DNA of 64,000 nucleotides from Azolla caroliniana (lineage: Eukaryota; Polypodiophyta). The translations under genes were made by a program, and so were the position numbers. Under the pieces are notes generated by a model, which saw only the letters and a program-made list of their open reading frames with translations, searched no databases and was not told where the DNA came from. This document shows positions 10,659-20,720 of the stretch, piece after piece. Position 1 is the stretch's first letter, and the number at the start of each line of letters is the position of its first letter. The stretch is from NCBI GenBank assembly GCA_043228905.1, contig JBHGNT010000001.1, positions 17,484,001 through 17,548,000 on the forward strand, written 5' to 3'.

Positions 10659-11370
10659 CTATCCAAATAGATGATCAAACAAACATCCAAGAGATCTCGG
10701 AATATATCATTTTCCATGTGTTGGAAGACTGTTGGCGCATTAATGAGGCCAAATGGCATGACCGTATCCTCGAAGTGCTCATATCTGGTGCGAAACGCGG
10801 TCTTCCATTCATCTCTTGGTCGGATCCTTACGAGGTTACATGGCCCTCCTAAGTCGATGTTTGCGATGAACCTTGCACCATTTATCTGTTCTAAAAGACT
10901 TGAGATAAGAGGAAGTGTGTACCTATTCCTGATGGTGATCTTATTCAAGCCACGGTAATCTACGACGAGACAAAGTGATCCATCCTTTTTCTTGACGAAG
11001 AAAATGGGTGCGCCGGCTAGAGATTTCGACTATCGAATTAAACCATTTGCCAAATTCTCCTCTATATAGGCTTGATGAACTTCTAGCTCGGTTGGTGACA
11101 AATTGTTGATTGGTCCCCATGGTGGCTCTTTTCCCGGTTGTAAATCGATGGGGGAAATCATACGGTCGATGGTGAGGAAGCCTATTGGCTTGTACTTTAT
11201 CGAACACATCAACATAATGACGATATTTCTCTGGAAGTTGAACGGTGGACTCCTCTTTAGTGGTGTTGGAGGGTTTTTCTGATATTGCCAAGAGAAACAT
11301 TTCTTCCTTGCGTCCTTCCTCACGCAATTGATGTAGCGAAATGGTTGCAATCTTATGAGTAGATCCTCGG
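10659..11370 (-). pseudogene. Element B reverse transcriptase, truncated at the active site
   Basis: The RT entry (HHRPYDFP, EPPWGPINN) lies near 11180. After two frame shifts the palm follows in the frame 10948-10659: [49 protein letters not shown]. The protein is cut after the first Asp of the Y-L-D-D motif, and the next bases are the LTR. The fingers-palm half alone cannot polymerise. Confidence 0.8.
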
Positions 11371-11429
11371 GTTTTTCGATACCGGATTTCTCTTGTTCTC
11401 CAATCTATGTCTAGGTTATGTAATTTGAA

Positions 11430-11714
11430 TCATGGTAATCCCAAAACGATATTAATGGGCTCTGACTCTTCTATGATATTTCCGGGAGCAATGGGACAAC
11501 CATCAATGACTACTATAGAGGCTGGACACGGGAGTTTTCTTACGGATATCCGATGAGCTTGGGCAAAATTCTTATCCATGAAGCAAGAATTAGCTCTGGA
11601 ATCTAGGAGTGCTGAGACATGTACTGGAGAGGTACTTTTAGTACTAACTATTACTTGGGCTAAGAACACATTGCTAACTTGCTTAGAGGGAATGGAACCA
11701 CTAATGGGCTGCAC
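11430..11714 (-). pseudogene. Element B aspartic protease
   Basis: The frame of 94 codons reads IPSKQVSNVFLAQVIVSTKS and then VSALLDSRANSCFMDKNFAQ. The catalytic D-S-x-A is retained as D-S-R-A-N, better preserved than in C. Proteases of this Gypsy group are around 100 residues, so the length is near normal. The linker to RT is frameshifted near 11430. Confidence 0.75.
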
Positions 11715-12906
11715 AGATCTGGGGTTGTCCAGCCAAACGGCTCCAATTTTGGCTGGACTTAGTCATTTAACTCTTCTACTAACTGACTAAGGACATCAAA
11801 TTTGTTCGATAGATTTGGGCTATTAGGACTATCAGATATTCCTACTGAAATAGACTCGAGTTTAGTACAATTAGAACTAGCAACTATTTGGTTCACCTGT
11901 CTTCTTGGCCTATGGGGACAGTTCACTACAATATGCCCTGGTCCACCGCAATAAAGACATAGTGGATTTGCTCGACGTCGCTGCTTTCCTTCTTTTGATA
12001 ATGGTCTGCGACGACATGCAATGTCAATTTTTCCATCGGACTTGTTGGAGTATTCACTGGAGACGCATTATATGACTCCCTTTCAAAAGGTTTTGCTACA
12101 ACTGAGGCGTAGGTGGGCTCTGATCTTGCCCTTGGCATTTGGAAGTGTCATTTCGAACGTCGTTTGAAAAGACGGTTGTTGGATCTCACCACGCGATTGA
12201 TTGCTTATGTCAATGACTTTGGTTCTTTGGAGAAGGTCAAGAGTAAATCCTTGAGATCATTACATAGACCATAATGAAATTGCTCCATAAGTGCTTGGTC
12301 ATCCCAGGGGATACCAGAGGCAAGTAGGTGGAAATCTATAGCATATGCGGAGGCTGGACGATCACCTTGACGTAATCGTCGGATTTTGTTGATTGTTGTC
12401 CTTATGCTGTCAATATCTCCAAAATAGGCTTTAAACTCACTTAAAAACTCTTCAAAATTGTTTAGTAATGGAGATTCCTTTTCTAACAATGGAGCGAACC
12501 ATGCCAAAGTTGAGTCACTTAACAACGTGCCTACTACACCAACTCGTGATGCATCGGTGGGATATCAGGAAGGATGCATTTGAATAACTAATCGTACATG
12601 ATTAAGGAATCCTCTAAACTGTGATCGTGTTCCATCAAATTTTATGGGAAGGCCGATCTTGGGTTCTTTATGAACCCCTTGCGTACTGGGTCCTTGTTGT
12701 TGCATAGCGACTACGGTTTCTTCGAGTTGTTGTAGGCGTAACGCTAGTTCCCCATGTTGTTGTTGCGTCTACTGCTTCTCTAAGGAGATTTGTTGAAGCT
12801 CCCCCAACAATCATTGATTTTCTTGTTCCAATGCGAGAAACTTCTCTTTCAAGCATTGCAACTCCGAAAACACGGATTGATATTCTTGAGCGCTAACAGT
12901 GGCCAT
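11715..12906 (-). pseudogene. Element B gag
   Basis: The start ATG is at 12906 (MATVSAQEYQSVFSELQC), giving the same N-terminus as C. Two in-frame stops replace Trp/Gln codons (ENQ-stop-LLGEL and EKQ-stop-TQQQ). The core FAPLLEKESPLLNNFEEF and QALMEQFHYGLCNDLKDLLL is open at 12525-12205. The zinc knuckle CLYCGGPGHIVVNC lies at about 11920-11960 in a shifted frame. Gag would form the virus-like particle. This copy cannot make a full-length product. Confidence 0.75.
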
Positions 12907-13000
12907 AGTATGAGAGAAAAGAGGAATAAGAGATTAGTATGAAGGGAGGGAGAAGAAAGAAGATGAAGGAAGAGAAGGAAGGAGAAAAATTGGTTCAAAC

Positions 13001-13358
13001 TGTCAGGAACAATACTAAGACAGAGAAGGAATTAGTACCAAAAGATGAGGATTAGTACTTAGGGATGTGTAGAACTCTCAAGAGAAAGAAAGAGTGTGTG
13101 ATAGAGAGAGATAATGATGATAACAAAAGATATATATTATGTTAAGAGAATATACAATAGCTTAAGATTGGCGTTGAACCGATTTGGTTCGAAATAATGC
13201 CTTGTGCCTCCTTTTATAGTGTTCTTAGGAGTACTCTTGAAGTTTCTAGAATGTTCCACAGAAATCTGGAATATACATAAATTTTCTATAGTAAAACTTA
13301 AATGAAAATAATATCTTTTGTAAAAGGTCATGGGTTCGAGTCTTGCCATATCATGATA
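13001..13358 (-). repeat. Element B 5' LTR
   Basis: It starts TGTCAGGAACAATACTAAG and ends ATCATGATA, where the terminal TGACA has mutated to TGATA. It lacks about 65 bp relative to its partner, including the ACCCATG arm before AAGGTCATGGGTTCGAG. Gag of B starts about 95 bp downstream in element orientation. No standard primer site can be assigned. Confidence 0.7.
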
Positions 13359-13466
13359 ATCTCCCAACAACCATTGATTTTCCTGTTCTAGTGCTACAAA
13401 CTTTTCTTCCAACCATTGTAGCTCCGAGAGAACAGATTGGTATTCTTGAGTGCTAACAATTTCCAT
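13359..13466 (-). pseudogene. Element C gag, N-terminal fragment
   Basis: ATG at 13466 starts MEIVSTQEYQSVLSELQWL, and the frame continues to ENQWLLGD, where element B begins. The remainder of the protein resumes at 10204. The first 36 residues are predicted helical and coiled, as in B. Confidence 0.75.
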
Positions 13467-13550
13467 AGTATTGGAGGAAAGAAGGATAAGAAGATTTGTA
13501 TGAAGGGAATGAGGGATACGAAGATGAGCATGAAGCAATTTAGTTCAGAC

Positions 13551-13954
13551 TGTCAGGAATAATACTAAGGCAGAGAGGGAATTAGTACTACAAATGAGGA
13601 TTTGTACTAAGAGGAAAAGAGGGTGCAAAATTCGAGAGAGAGAGAGAGAGAATGATAAAAAACGATATATTATATTATATGAAGAGAATATACAAGAATA
13701 GCTAGGAGGCTTAAGACTGTCATTGAACCGAATTGGTTCTCAATAATGCCATGTGCCTCTTTTTATAGTATGCTTAGGAGTACTCTTGACATTTCTAGAA
13801 TGTTCTAGAGAAATCTAGAATATACATGGATTTCCAAAGGGGAATAATAAAAAGAAATAATACAATATATAGCTTAATGGTAAGGCTCCAACCCATGTGA
13901 CACAAGGCTATGGGTTCGAATCGTTTTGAAGCCATACCATGCTATATCATGACA
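13551..13954 (-). repeat. Element C 5' LTR
   Basis: It runs 404 bp from TGTCAGGAATAATACTAAG to GCTATATCATGACA. On the + strand, about 13866-13930 resembles a tRNA: TAGCTTAATGGTAAGGC like an A box, an ACCCATG/CATGGGT-type pair around the loop, and GGGTTCGAATC like a B box. There is no acceptor stem, so I do not call a tRNA. The right flank GCAAC begins the resumed DUF7869-type gene. Confidence 0.75.
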
Positions 13955-15337
13955 GCAACATGCCGTTAAATGGATGAGATATATTTCTCGAAGCAATGTG
14001 ATGTTTTTCCCACCACTGGAAGATTACATTTGTCAGATAACTTCACTTGTCATGAGGTGTACCAAGCATATAAGGATGACATGTTATTAGAAAGTGTACC
14101 TTACATACAATATTGGCATTTTAATCGATTATGGAGATTGAAGTTTAACAACGTGGTCATACCTCGTAAGGTCTGAATGGATGTTTGTTTCGTATGTGCA
14201 AGTTTAAAAAGCATGGCAAAGAGTGAGACAATAGATGAAGAAATAAACAATTATAAGAATTTATTAAAAGAACATTGAGAAATCCAAGCGTTGGAAAGAT
14301 CTAAAGCTATGCACCATCGTCAAAAAGTGCTTCAATCACCGGAAAAGTATAAGTGCTTGATTATATATGGGATGGATCAGAAGAAAACTTGTTTGCCACA
14401 CTTTTGAAGGTTTCGTAAGGATATTGAAGATGAATGCCTAGTGTAGATGCACTTAGTAGGTTGTCTTCTATATTGTTAGACAATAAAGCCTCAAGTTTTC
14501 CTAACTTATCCAAATATCCACAATGACCCTAATCTTAAAGTAACAGTCATTCAAGTGTTTTGCAGACTTGGCAAGGTATTCTTCCGTCAGTACTATCCGT
14601 GCAACTAGAGACAACACGACGAGAGAAAACAAGAACTCGATTGTGTTTGGTTATTTAAACATGTTAGTAGACAAGGGTATTTTCAAAAAGATTAAGGTCA
14701 AATTCTTACTCGTTGGTCACACACATGATCACATAGATCAAATGTTTAGTAGGTTCCCCAAGAAATTAGCAAGATGTGATGCTTTCACACTTCCTATGTT
14801 GTCAAAGTTGATCACTGAAGCTTATACCCCAAAGCCAGATGTACAACATTTAGAGGAAGTTTATGATTTAAAATGCTTCTATGTGGATGATAATGGGACT
14901 CAATGTAGGGTTCTTGCTAAGCTTAATAATATAAGTTTTAACCACGTCTTCCTCATCCAAAAAAGTGTGGTTGGTCACAACCAAACGATGTTGTATGCCA
15001 AACAATACTCATCTAGTTCACAATGGGAGCCACAAGACGGATGTAGGCTCTTATTGCATTTCCCGGATGCAGTAATCTATGGTGCAAAACAAATGCCCAA
15101 TGAGGACCACAAAAGATTGGCTACTAGTAGTTCAATTGAAGAGCAAAAGATATATTGGATGTGGTGCCTTGAGGAAAAACACAAAAATATTGAGAAGACC
15201 AAAAAGTAAGTTGGTGATCAGGCTATGGAATGGTGCGATAACTTCTTTAATCATCAACATACAATATTAGATAACCACTTTGTAGGTTACTGGCCACTAC
15301 AAAATCAATTCAAATGGAATATTTGTGACCCATCAAT
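13955..15337 (+). pseudogene. DUF7869-type gene, central fragment (piece 2 of 3)
   Basis: Readings across three frames give family landmarks in order: QHAVKWMRYISRSNV, VYQAYKDDMLLESV with the W-H-F-N-R-L-W-R segment (14090-14140), CLIIYGMDQKKTCLPHF (about 14360-14405), FLTYPNIHNDPNL (about 14500) and the DUF7869 core. The core is the open frame 14568-15209: DNTTRENKNS, then VKFLLVGHTHDHIDQMFSRF (about 14697-14757). Frameshifts and stops separate these pieces. Family members are 600-900 residues and I know no proven function. The H-T-H-x-x-(I/V)-D motif could bind metal (inference). Confidence 0.65.
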
Positions 15338-16083
15338 TGTTAGGAAACAGGTCCCTCTGGATGGGAAGCGAGGAGAAATCGGATGAGGAATACCTGGCTA
15401 CGGACGACCCGGTGAGAACCGGATGAGGAGTACCCGGCTACGGAGAACCGGATGACGAGTACCCGGCAAGAGCCGGATGGTGAAGACCTGGTGAGAATCG
15501 GATGAGGAATACCCGGCAACGGAAGACCCGGTGAGAACCGGATGAGGAGTACCCGGCCACGGAGAACCGGATGACGAGTGCTCGGCAAGCGCCGGATGGT
15601 GAAGGCCCGGTGAGAAGGGCTCACTAGATGAAGGGACATATTCGTAAATATGTTTTCCTGAGAGGCCATCGGGGCTATATTTGTAAATAGCCGAAACGTC
15701 ATATTAGTATAAATATGACTTAGGGCAAACTTAGAAAGTGTTGTTGTCATTCTTGTTTGCGTAAGATTAGAGCGTGCAACTGTGTACAGAGAGAGTAAGA
15801 GAGAGGAAGAGGTTGTTGCCTCTGTTGTAACCGCCGCGTGTGGCGAAGATAGAAAGCTCGAGGTTGTTGCTTCGGTGCTTTACCAATTTTTGTACATTCT
15901 GACATAGTGATAGTTTGCAGTCTGTGGGCTGCCGTGGTTTTTCCCGTATTTGGGTTTTCCATGTAAACATCATGTGTACTCTTCTCTTCATTGTGTCATG
16001 CATTCATTCCCCGTTTTTCTGTGTTTTGATTCTAAGCTCGGTTGTGGCCGAGCCTTGTTCATCGGGAGCGTGTGTTCCTGTCA
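15338..16083 (+). mobile_element. Solo LTR of the Copia M family (copy 2)
   Basis: A 746-bp unit starts TGTTAGGAAACAGGTCCCTC and ends GTTCCTGTCA. It has a perfect 5-bp target duplication TCAAT at 15333-15337 and 16084-16088. It is very similar to copy 1 but has more CCGG-rich repeat units (about 15375-15610). The palindrome block with TATA sits at about 15640-15721. It splits the DUF7869-type gene. Confidence 0.9.
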
Positions 16084-16810
16084 TCAATGGCGAGCATGAC
16101 TTGTTTACAACCACTAGATAATCTTGAATTGAATAATCTAGTTCATCCACAACAAAGAGATATTTACGTGGAACCAAGATTATCGCATGCCGTAGAGACG
16201 AGATGGCAAGGAAATCTACATGAGCTATGTGGGTTGAAACATTAGTTGGGGGTGATAAGTTGGGTCATCCCTTTTGGATTGCTTAAATCATTGAAATTAT
16301 TAAGGATGATGAAAGCAATCAAGTTCAATCCATTGTGGTTCGTTGGTATCATACCTCTTCCAAAGATGCATTTATTGGGAAGTACTCTTTAGAGATGGTT
16401 AAGGATGTTGGAGGCACAAGCAGAAAGCGGAGAAGAAAGAATCTACCCAGCACGTCTACTCTCACACTTGATAATGTCGACATACTTGTGTATGACTTCT
16501 CCTTGACCAAAACAGGCCATCTAAGATAGACTACAATCAAGATAATAAAAGTGAAGAACCCAGATGTGCATGTTGACGCAACACAGAGAAGAACAAGGAG
16601 TATGTCTCATAATCACGGTGATGTTGGATTGCAATTGGATGAAGACAATGCATTGATTGCTAGTGATGTTGAGGATGAGACCTCAGAAAGCTCTTCTAGT
16701 TCATCGGGTGGGTCTAAAGGGGAAGGTGTATCTCAGAGAAGTGATGGTTCTCATATATGCAATGTAAATATTGTATGCTACATCAATATGGCGACTCACA
16801 AATATATATA
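16084..16810 (+). pseudogene. DUF7869-type gene, C-terminal fragment (piece 3 of 3)
   Basis: After the solo LTR the reading continues: VIEIIKDDESNQVQSIVVRW, YHTSSKDAFIGKYS, then LDNVDILVYDFSLTKTGHLR (about 16465-16525). An acidic tail follows, QLDEDNALIASDVEDE, with a Ser-rich run (16640-16700). The same C-terminal layout recurs at 53970-54420. A stop follows TGHLR. The coding evidence fades near 16800. Confidence 0.6.
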
Positions 16811-17130
16811 AATATAGGTGTTAGTCATTTTGTAATTTTTGTACGTTCTCTTGTAAATTTCATGTGTCGATTATTTAGGCATTTTTTTGAAAGCCCAAAA
16901 TTTTTGGACATGGTATAAATCAATATATTTTGATTCAATTTCCAAAAACATTTACGCATGCGATGGTCCTTTTTGTGAAATGACCTACTTTGTGTCTTTT
17001 TTGGATGGACATTTCTTAAATTACGACATATTACCTGTTTCAAATGACTCAGTGTTATTAACTAGTGATCCAATTCTCCAACCACAATCTTCTTGATAGA
17101 GTACTTAGCAATTAAATATTCGACCTTGTG
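16811..17130 (+). other. Unassigned AT-rich stretch with an unknown 69-codon frame
   Basis: The frame 16887-17096 (KAQNFWTWYKSIYFDSISKN, CDGPFCEMTYFVSFLDG) has a composition that could be real coding sequence, but I recognise no family and no homologous copy in the window. It lies between the DUF7869-type C-terminus and gag of D. The 5' LTR and primer site of D are not visible here. Confidence 0.25.
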
Positions 17131-17139
17131 TTGCCGACC

Positions 17140-18700
17140 AAGGGAGATGACAACACAAATTTGGCATGATCGATTACATCTGTCAAAGACAGAGAACAAA
17201 GGAGAATGGATGTTGTCTAGACGACATAGTACAGAACAATCTGTGAGGAGCAGACGACCATGCATGCGATTGGAAACCCAACGTGCACAAGAGGAGAATT
17301 CGACAGATTCAGAGTATTTTGAATGTATTCAACAAGAGTCTGAAGAGGAACTATAGGAAATCCTAGATTTGGAGGCTACGATCGATAGTAGCTCAAATGA
17401 CGAGACGTCCGATCAACACCTACAACTAATCAATTCGACAAAAGTTTCAGATTAAGAGGATACAATACCGTATACCTATCCCAAATATAATGATGAAGTA
17501 GATGCTGAAGTGCATGTGTGTGCATTCCTTATGACATGGCAAGCCAACCATGTCTCACAGAGATGATCACCAACCGACGTGAATGTGTTGAAAATTGCGG
17601 AATTCGGATTGTCGTTAGAAGGACAATAAGCCAACTAGTACTTGAAGCACGACTAGGGCGAGTTCGAATAATTTAAACAACTCATTGACAAATTTGTTAG
17701 ACTATTTCACTGGGAGATCACGTAACCGAAACTTATGAGCCAATTCTAAGGGACCTATCAAGAAGCTCATGAAACAATTCCTCCGTTCATTATTCGGTTT
17801 CAAAAGCTTCGGAGGCAACTAGCACGACCACCTCCTGAGGAAGATTTGAAGGACACCTTTTTGACGGCCCTCCAAGAGCCACTTTGGAAGACTTTTTCAA
17901 TTTCAAGGATGAATCACTATAACAGGTAATTGATAGAGTGCTCATAATGGATAGACAGCTCAAACCAATAATAACATGTCTATGGCTTCATTGCAAAAAT
18001 CATTACCAAATAAGGAGGAATTAAGTTTCCGACAAGAAATTCAATGTACGACTTGCTTGAACCCTGAGCATTCCACAATCGAATGCACACAACGCACACA
18101 ACGCCCGATTTAACATTCGAATGTGCACACTCTAGAACAATGCGAATACAATTTACTCAATAAAGTAAATGTATCTGCGGCAAATAGAGGCAACAGAAGA
18201 TAGGAGTCGACATGATGAACATGGCCGATTCCGGGAGTATGATTGACCCTGGCACTAGGGGAGGTTTCAAACAGAAGAAGATAGATTTAGAGAAGAAGAC
18301 TATTAAGAGAAAGCCGATACAGATATGGTCGGGATTACTCACCCTGGCTTGAACCAAGACAAGATCGTCAACAATAATAGAGGCGGATTTAAAGAATTGA
18401 GACATAATCTAATATGATGATCAGTCAAGACATTACGCCCAAAGGCGAATGGAAGACGATCACAATTGACGATTCCAACCAAACAGGGATAGACGGGACG
18501 AACATAGACATCCGACAAATACTAGACCATTTCAATATAACCCTCGCAATAGGAACGAATCTGATAACAACCACAACAATCACAATTTGAAAGAGGGGAG
18601 TCAAGCGAGTCTACCAAACCAACATGTTATATTTGACGAAAGGACGACCATTATGCAAATGTTTGTCCAAATAAAGAGAAGGGTAAAGTCTCAACCATTA
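17140..18700 (+). pseudogene. Element D gag
   Basis: The reading starts near 17140 (LSKTENKGEWMLSRRHSTEQ) and continues through an acidic stretch to the conserved gag start YPKYNDEVDAEV (about 17485). The capsid core is badly frameshifted (17560-18000). CTTCLNPEHSTIEC (about 18050-18090) is a zinc-knuckle-like motif. A second one near 18625-18665 reads CYI-stop-RKDDHYANVC. Compared with K, the region keeps order but has more than six breaks. Confidence 0.65.
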
Positions 18701-19144
18701 ATATGGTAACATCCGACATCCAACAAGTAACCACACGTTGTAAAGCTAAACAGTCGGAGTGGGACATTCAAGATGAAATTCGGAAGGAAGCAAAGAATTG
18801 GATTGAGATAGCTAATAGCAAAAATGTCAACCGAATGCAACATGACATGCAAAATATGACAATTGACAACTCCCAGTCAAAATAGCAGTCGACACTATCT
18901 AATGAAACAATTATACAGGATTAATATGGTAACATCCGACATCCAACAAGTAACCACACGTTGTAAAGCTAAACAGTTGGAGTGGGACATTCAAGATGAA
19001 ATTCGGAAGGAAGCAAAGAATTGGATTGAGATAGCTAATAGCAAAAATGTCAACCGAATGCAACATGACATGCAAAATATGACAATTGACAACTCCCAGT
19101 CAAAATAGCAGTCGACACTATCTGATGAAACAATTATACAGGAT
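18699..19144. repeat. Tandem duplication, 223-bp unit, at the gag-protease junction of D
   Basis: Copies at 18699-18921 and 18922-19144 each encode NMVTSDIQQVTTRCKAKQ and NWIEIANSKNVNRMQHDM. I count two differences in 223 bp (CAGTCGG/CAGTTGG and CTAATG/CTGATG). The duplication is therefore much younger than the decay of the surrounding gag. The period is not a multiple of three. Confidence 0.95.
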
Positions 19145-19700
19145 TTGACTTGGTAGGCTTTAACTGAATGTCAAATTACCATGTCACTAGGTAATTTATT
19201 GAACTTAGTACATCGATTTTGAGTAAATTTGGCTGCAATGGTGGGAAGAAAATGAGATGCCAACTCCGTTGATTAATTACACAAATTCCACTGAAGGGTC
19301 CACAGTACTAGATGAACAGAATCCCGCAATCAAGGTAATTATCAAAGGTAAGGAAGTGCCCAGTAGCATTGTAGACAGAGGTTCAAGGGTTAATGTCATA
19401 AGCCAAGCAACTTGTGATCAACTCAGCATCCAGGAATGGGATATTTGCCCATGTTGGCTTCGGATGGCCAACACCAATTTTGTTCGACCACTCAATTTAA
19501 TTCAGAATCCAATAATCACAATCGGTGGGTATTCTTTTGAAATTTCGGCAGTAGTATTAAAATTGGATGCACAAGGTGCATATCCACTTTTGCTCGGTCG
19601 ACCATGGTTACGTACCGCGAATATAAAGCTGAATTGGCAAAAAAATATAATTAGTTTCTAAAGGGGAAAAACCAAAGTATGAGTGCTGACACAGAAGAAA
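19145..19700 (+). pseudogene. Element D aspartic protease
   Basis: The open frame 19257-19661 (134 codons) contains IKVIIKGKEVPSSIVDRGSR and NVISQATCDQL, then LLLGRPWLRTANIKLNW. The catalytic motif should be D-G-G-S. Here it is D-R-G-S-R-V-N, retaining the Asp but altering the first Gly. The flap and the (L/I)LGRPWL end are intact. The same domain in J (44066-43599) keeps TIDGGSRLNVI. Upstream PLGxLLxLVP wording matches K. Confidence 0.8.
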
Positions 19701-19970
19701 ATCGTCACCAAAAAGGAAATAGCCCCACTATATGCCAAGGTTGTTAACATGATGGAGGGGTTAGCCAACGAAGAGGTTGATCATTACATTCAAGAGAAAT
19801 CTAAACAGTGGTTTTATTTGAAATCGATGTGGTTGACATAATTACTACATACATTGCTAAAGGAAGGGCCGACCAGAAACAAGAAATACAAGAGCTAGAT
19901 TAAATGGGACTTGCCGAATTAAAACACATAAAGGACGCATTCGAGCAAGATTGCAGATATCACAATGTTT

Positions 19971-20703
19971 TGTCGTGAGGATTTTCGGCCATGGTGGGAA
20001 AACTCAAGTGGAACGAATAAAACGAGATGTGCAACGTAGCACATATACTTATTAAATTCATAACCTAGGAGTAAATAAACAAATGTAAAGTGTAAGGTGT
20101 TCTACGAAAATTTGTTGAGTGTAAATATGATGATGTGGACTTGTGTGCACATCGGCACGTAGGAAAGGGGAGTACGTGGGGGTACAAATATGATGGGCAA
20201 TGGCATTGAAAGCGTGAGGGGAGAGAGTTAAAGGCACACCGATTTAAGATCATGGGAGATATTCGCCATTAAAGGAAAGGGGATTTGACTCCTCTTTATG
20301 TAATGTGCCTCACCCCTTACTACTATAAAAGAGAGTGAGGGGTCAATTTTGAGGGCTTCCACTTTTGGGCTTTTCTTTGGGGAGTTGCCATTTTTTTGAG
20401 GTTTGAGGTTTGAGGTTTCTCATAGGGTTTCATTCTTCTTCTTCTTTACCTAACCGGTTAGGGTTTCTTCTAGAGTTTTGATTTGACCTACACAGCCATG
20501 GTTGTAATCGTATAATGGATTCTTAATATAGTTTGTTGATGTATCTTGTCTCCATTTTCTCTACCATGCTAACCTCTTATTTTTCTCCTTTCCTCTTGAG
20601 CTCAAAGGTCGAATGTTAAGCTCCCATTCCCCCTCTACTTCCTAGTCCAAGACCCCTGCGATCCCAGCTAAGATCGTACACGTACCCACGGAATTCCGCG
20701 ACA
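19971..20703 (+). repeat. Element H 5' LTR
   Basis: It starts TGTCGTGAGGATTTTCGG and ends CCGCGACA. The first about 380 bp, up to AGAGTGAGGGGTCA, match the 3' LTR closely and include ACTACTATAAAAGAG, a probable TATA box (20321-20336). The middle (about 20356-20635) is unlike the 3' LTR, and the last about 60 bp match again from CCTAGTCCAAGACCCC. Confidence 0.75.
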
Positions 20704-20706
20704 TAG

Positions 20707-20720
20707 TTGGTGAACCCGAT
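20707..20720 (+). other. Primer-binding-site-like sequence of H
   Basis: TTGGTGAACCCGAT begins 3 bp after the 5' LTR, the position of a tRNA primer site. I do not assign the tRNA with certainty. Element I has lost this segment, so the two cannot be compared. Confidence 0.5.

Larger units (their letters stand above)
10205..13358 (-). mobile_element. Element B: deletion derivative of the C family, nested in gag of C
   Basis: The structure is LTR (10205-10658), then RT, protease and gag on the - strand, then LTR (13001-13358). The internal part stops in the middle of the RT active site and lacks the rest of RT, RNase H, integrase, chromodomain and polypurine tract. The two LTRs resemble each other more than those of C (for example CCTTGTGCCTCCTTTTATAG and GATTTGGTTCGAAATAATG). 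The flanks are the two halves of one gag codon series in C (…LLGD | DPQQ…). The flanking bases GGATCC and AATCTC are too eroded to define a clean duplication. Confidence 0.7.
1213..13954 (-). mobile_element. Element C: Ty3/Gypsy chromovirus, whole extent with nested insertions
   Basis: Two matching LTRs (1213-2325 and 13551-13954) face the same way and bracket gag, protease, RT, RNase H, integrase and chromodomain on the - strand, in the normal chromovirus order. Interruptions, in element order, are deletion derivative B in gag (10205-13358), a purine-rich insert in gag (about 7841-9476), Copia fragment L in RNase H (about 4028-5465) and a solo Copia LTR in the 3' LTR (1609-2262). I paired these LTRs because they share wording that the B LTRs lack, for example TATAGTATGCTTAGGAGTAC and the terminal GCTATATCATGACA. 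Every coding region has stops or frameshifts, so the element is dead. Confidence 0.75.
17131..19970 (+). mobile_element. Element D: Ty3/Gypsy (K/J-type lineage), left part
   Basis: The left part of D carries gag, linker and protease. Its reverse transcriptase lies beyond the H composite at 35915-36458. The sequence left of H (CAATGTTT) and right of H (CAACGTTA) match as a duplication allowing one C-to-T change and one extra T. Gag wording (YPKYNDEVDAEVHVCAF, TWQANHVSQ) matches gag of K and J, so all three are one lineage. The 5' LTR is missing, and E truncates the right end. Confidence 0.7.

Noticed and set aside
13866-13951. Possible tRNA gene
   Set aside because: Box-like words are present but no acceptor stem or full cloverleaf can be drawn. 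It is part of an LTR.
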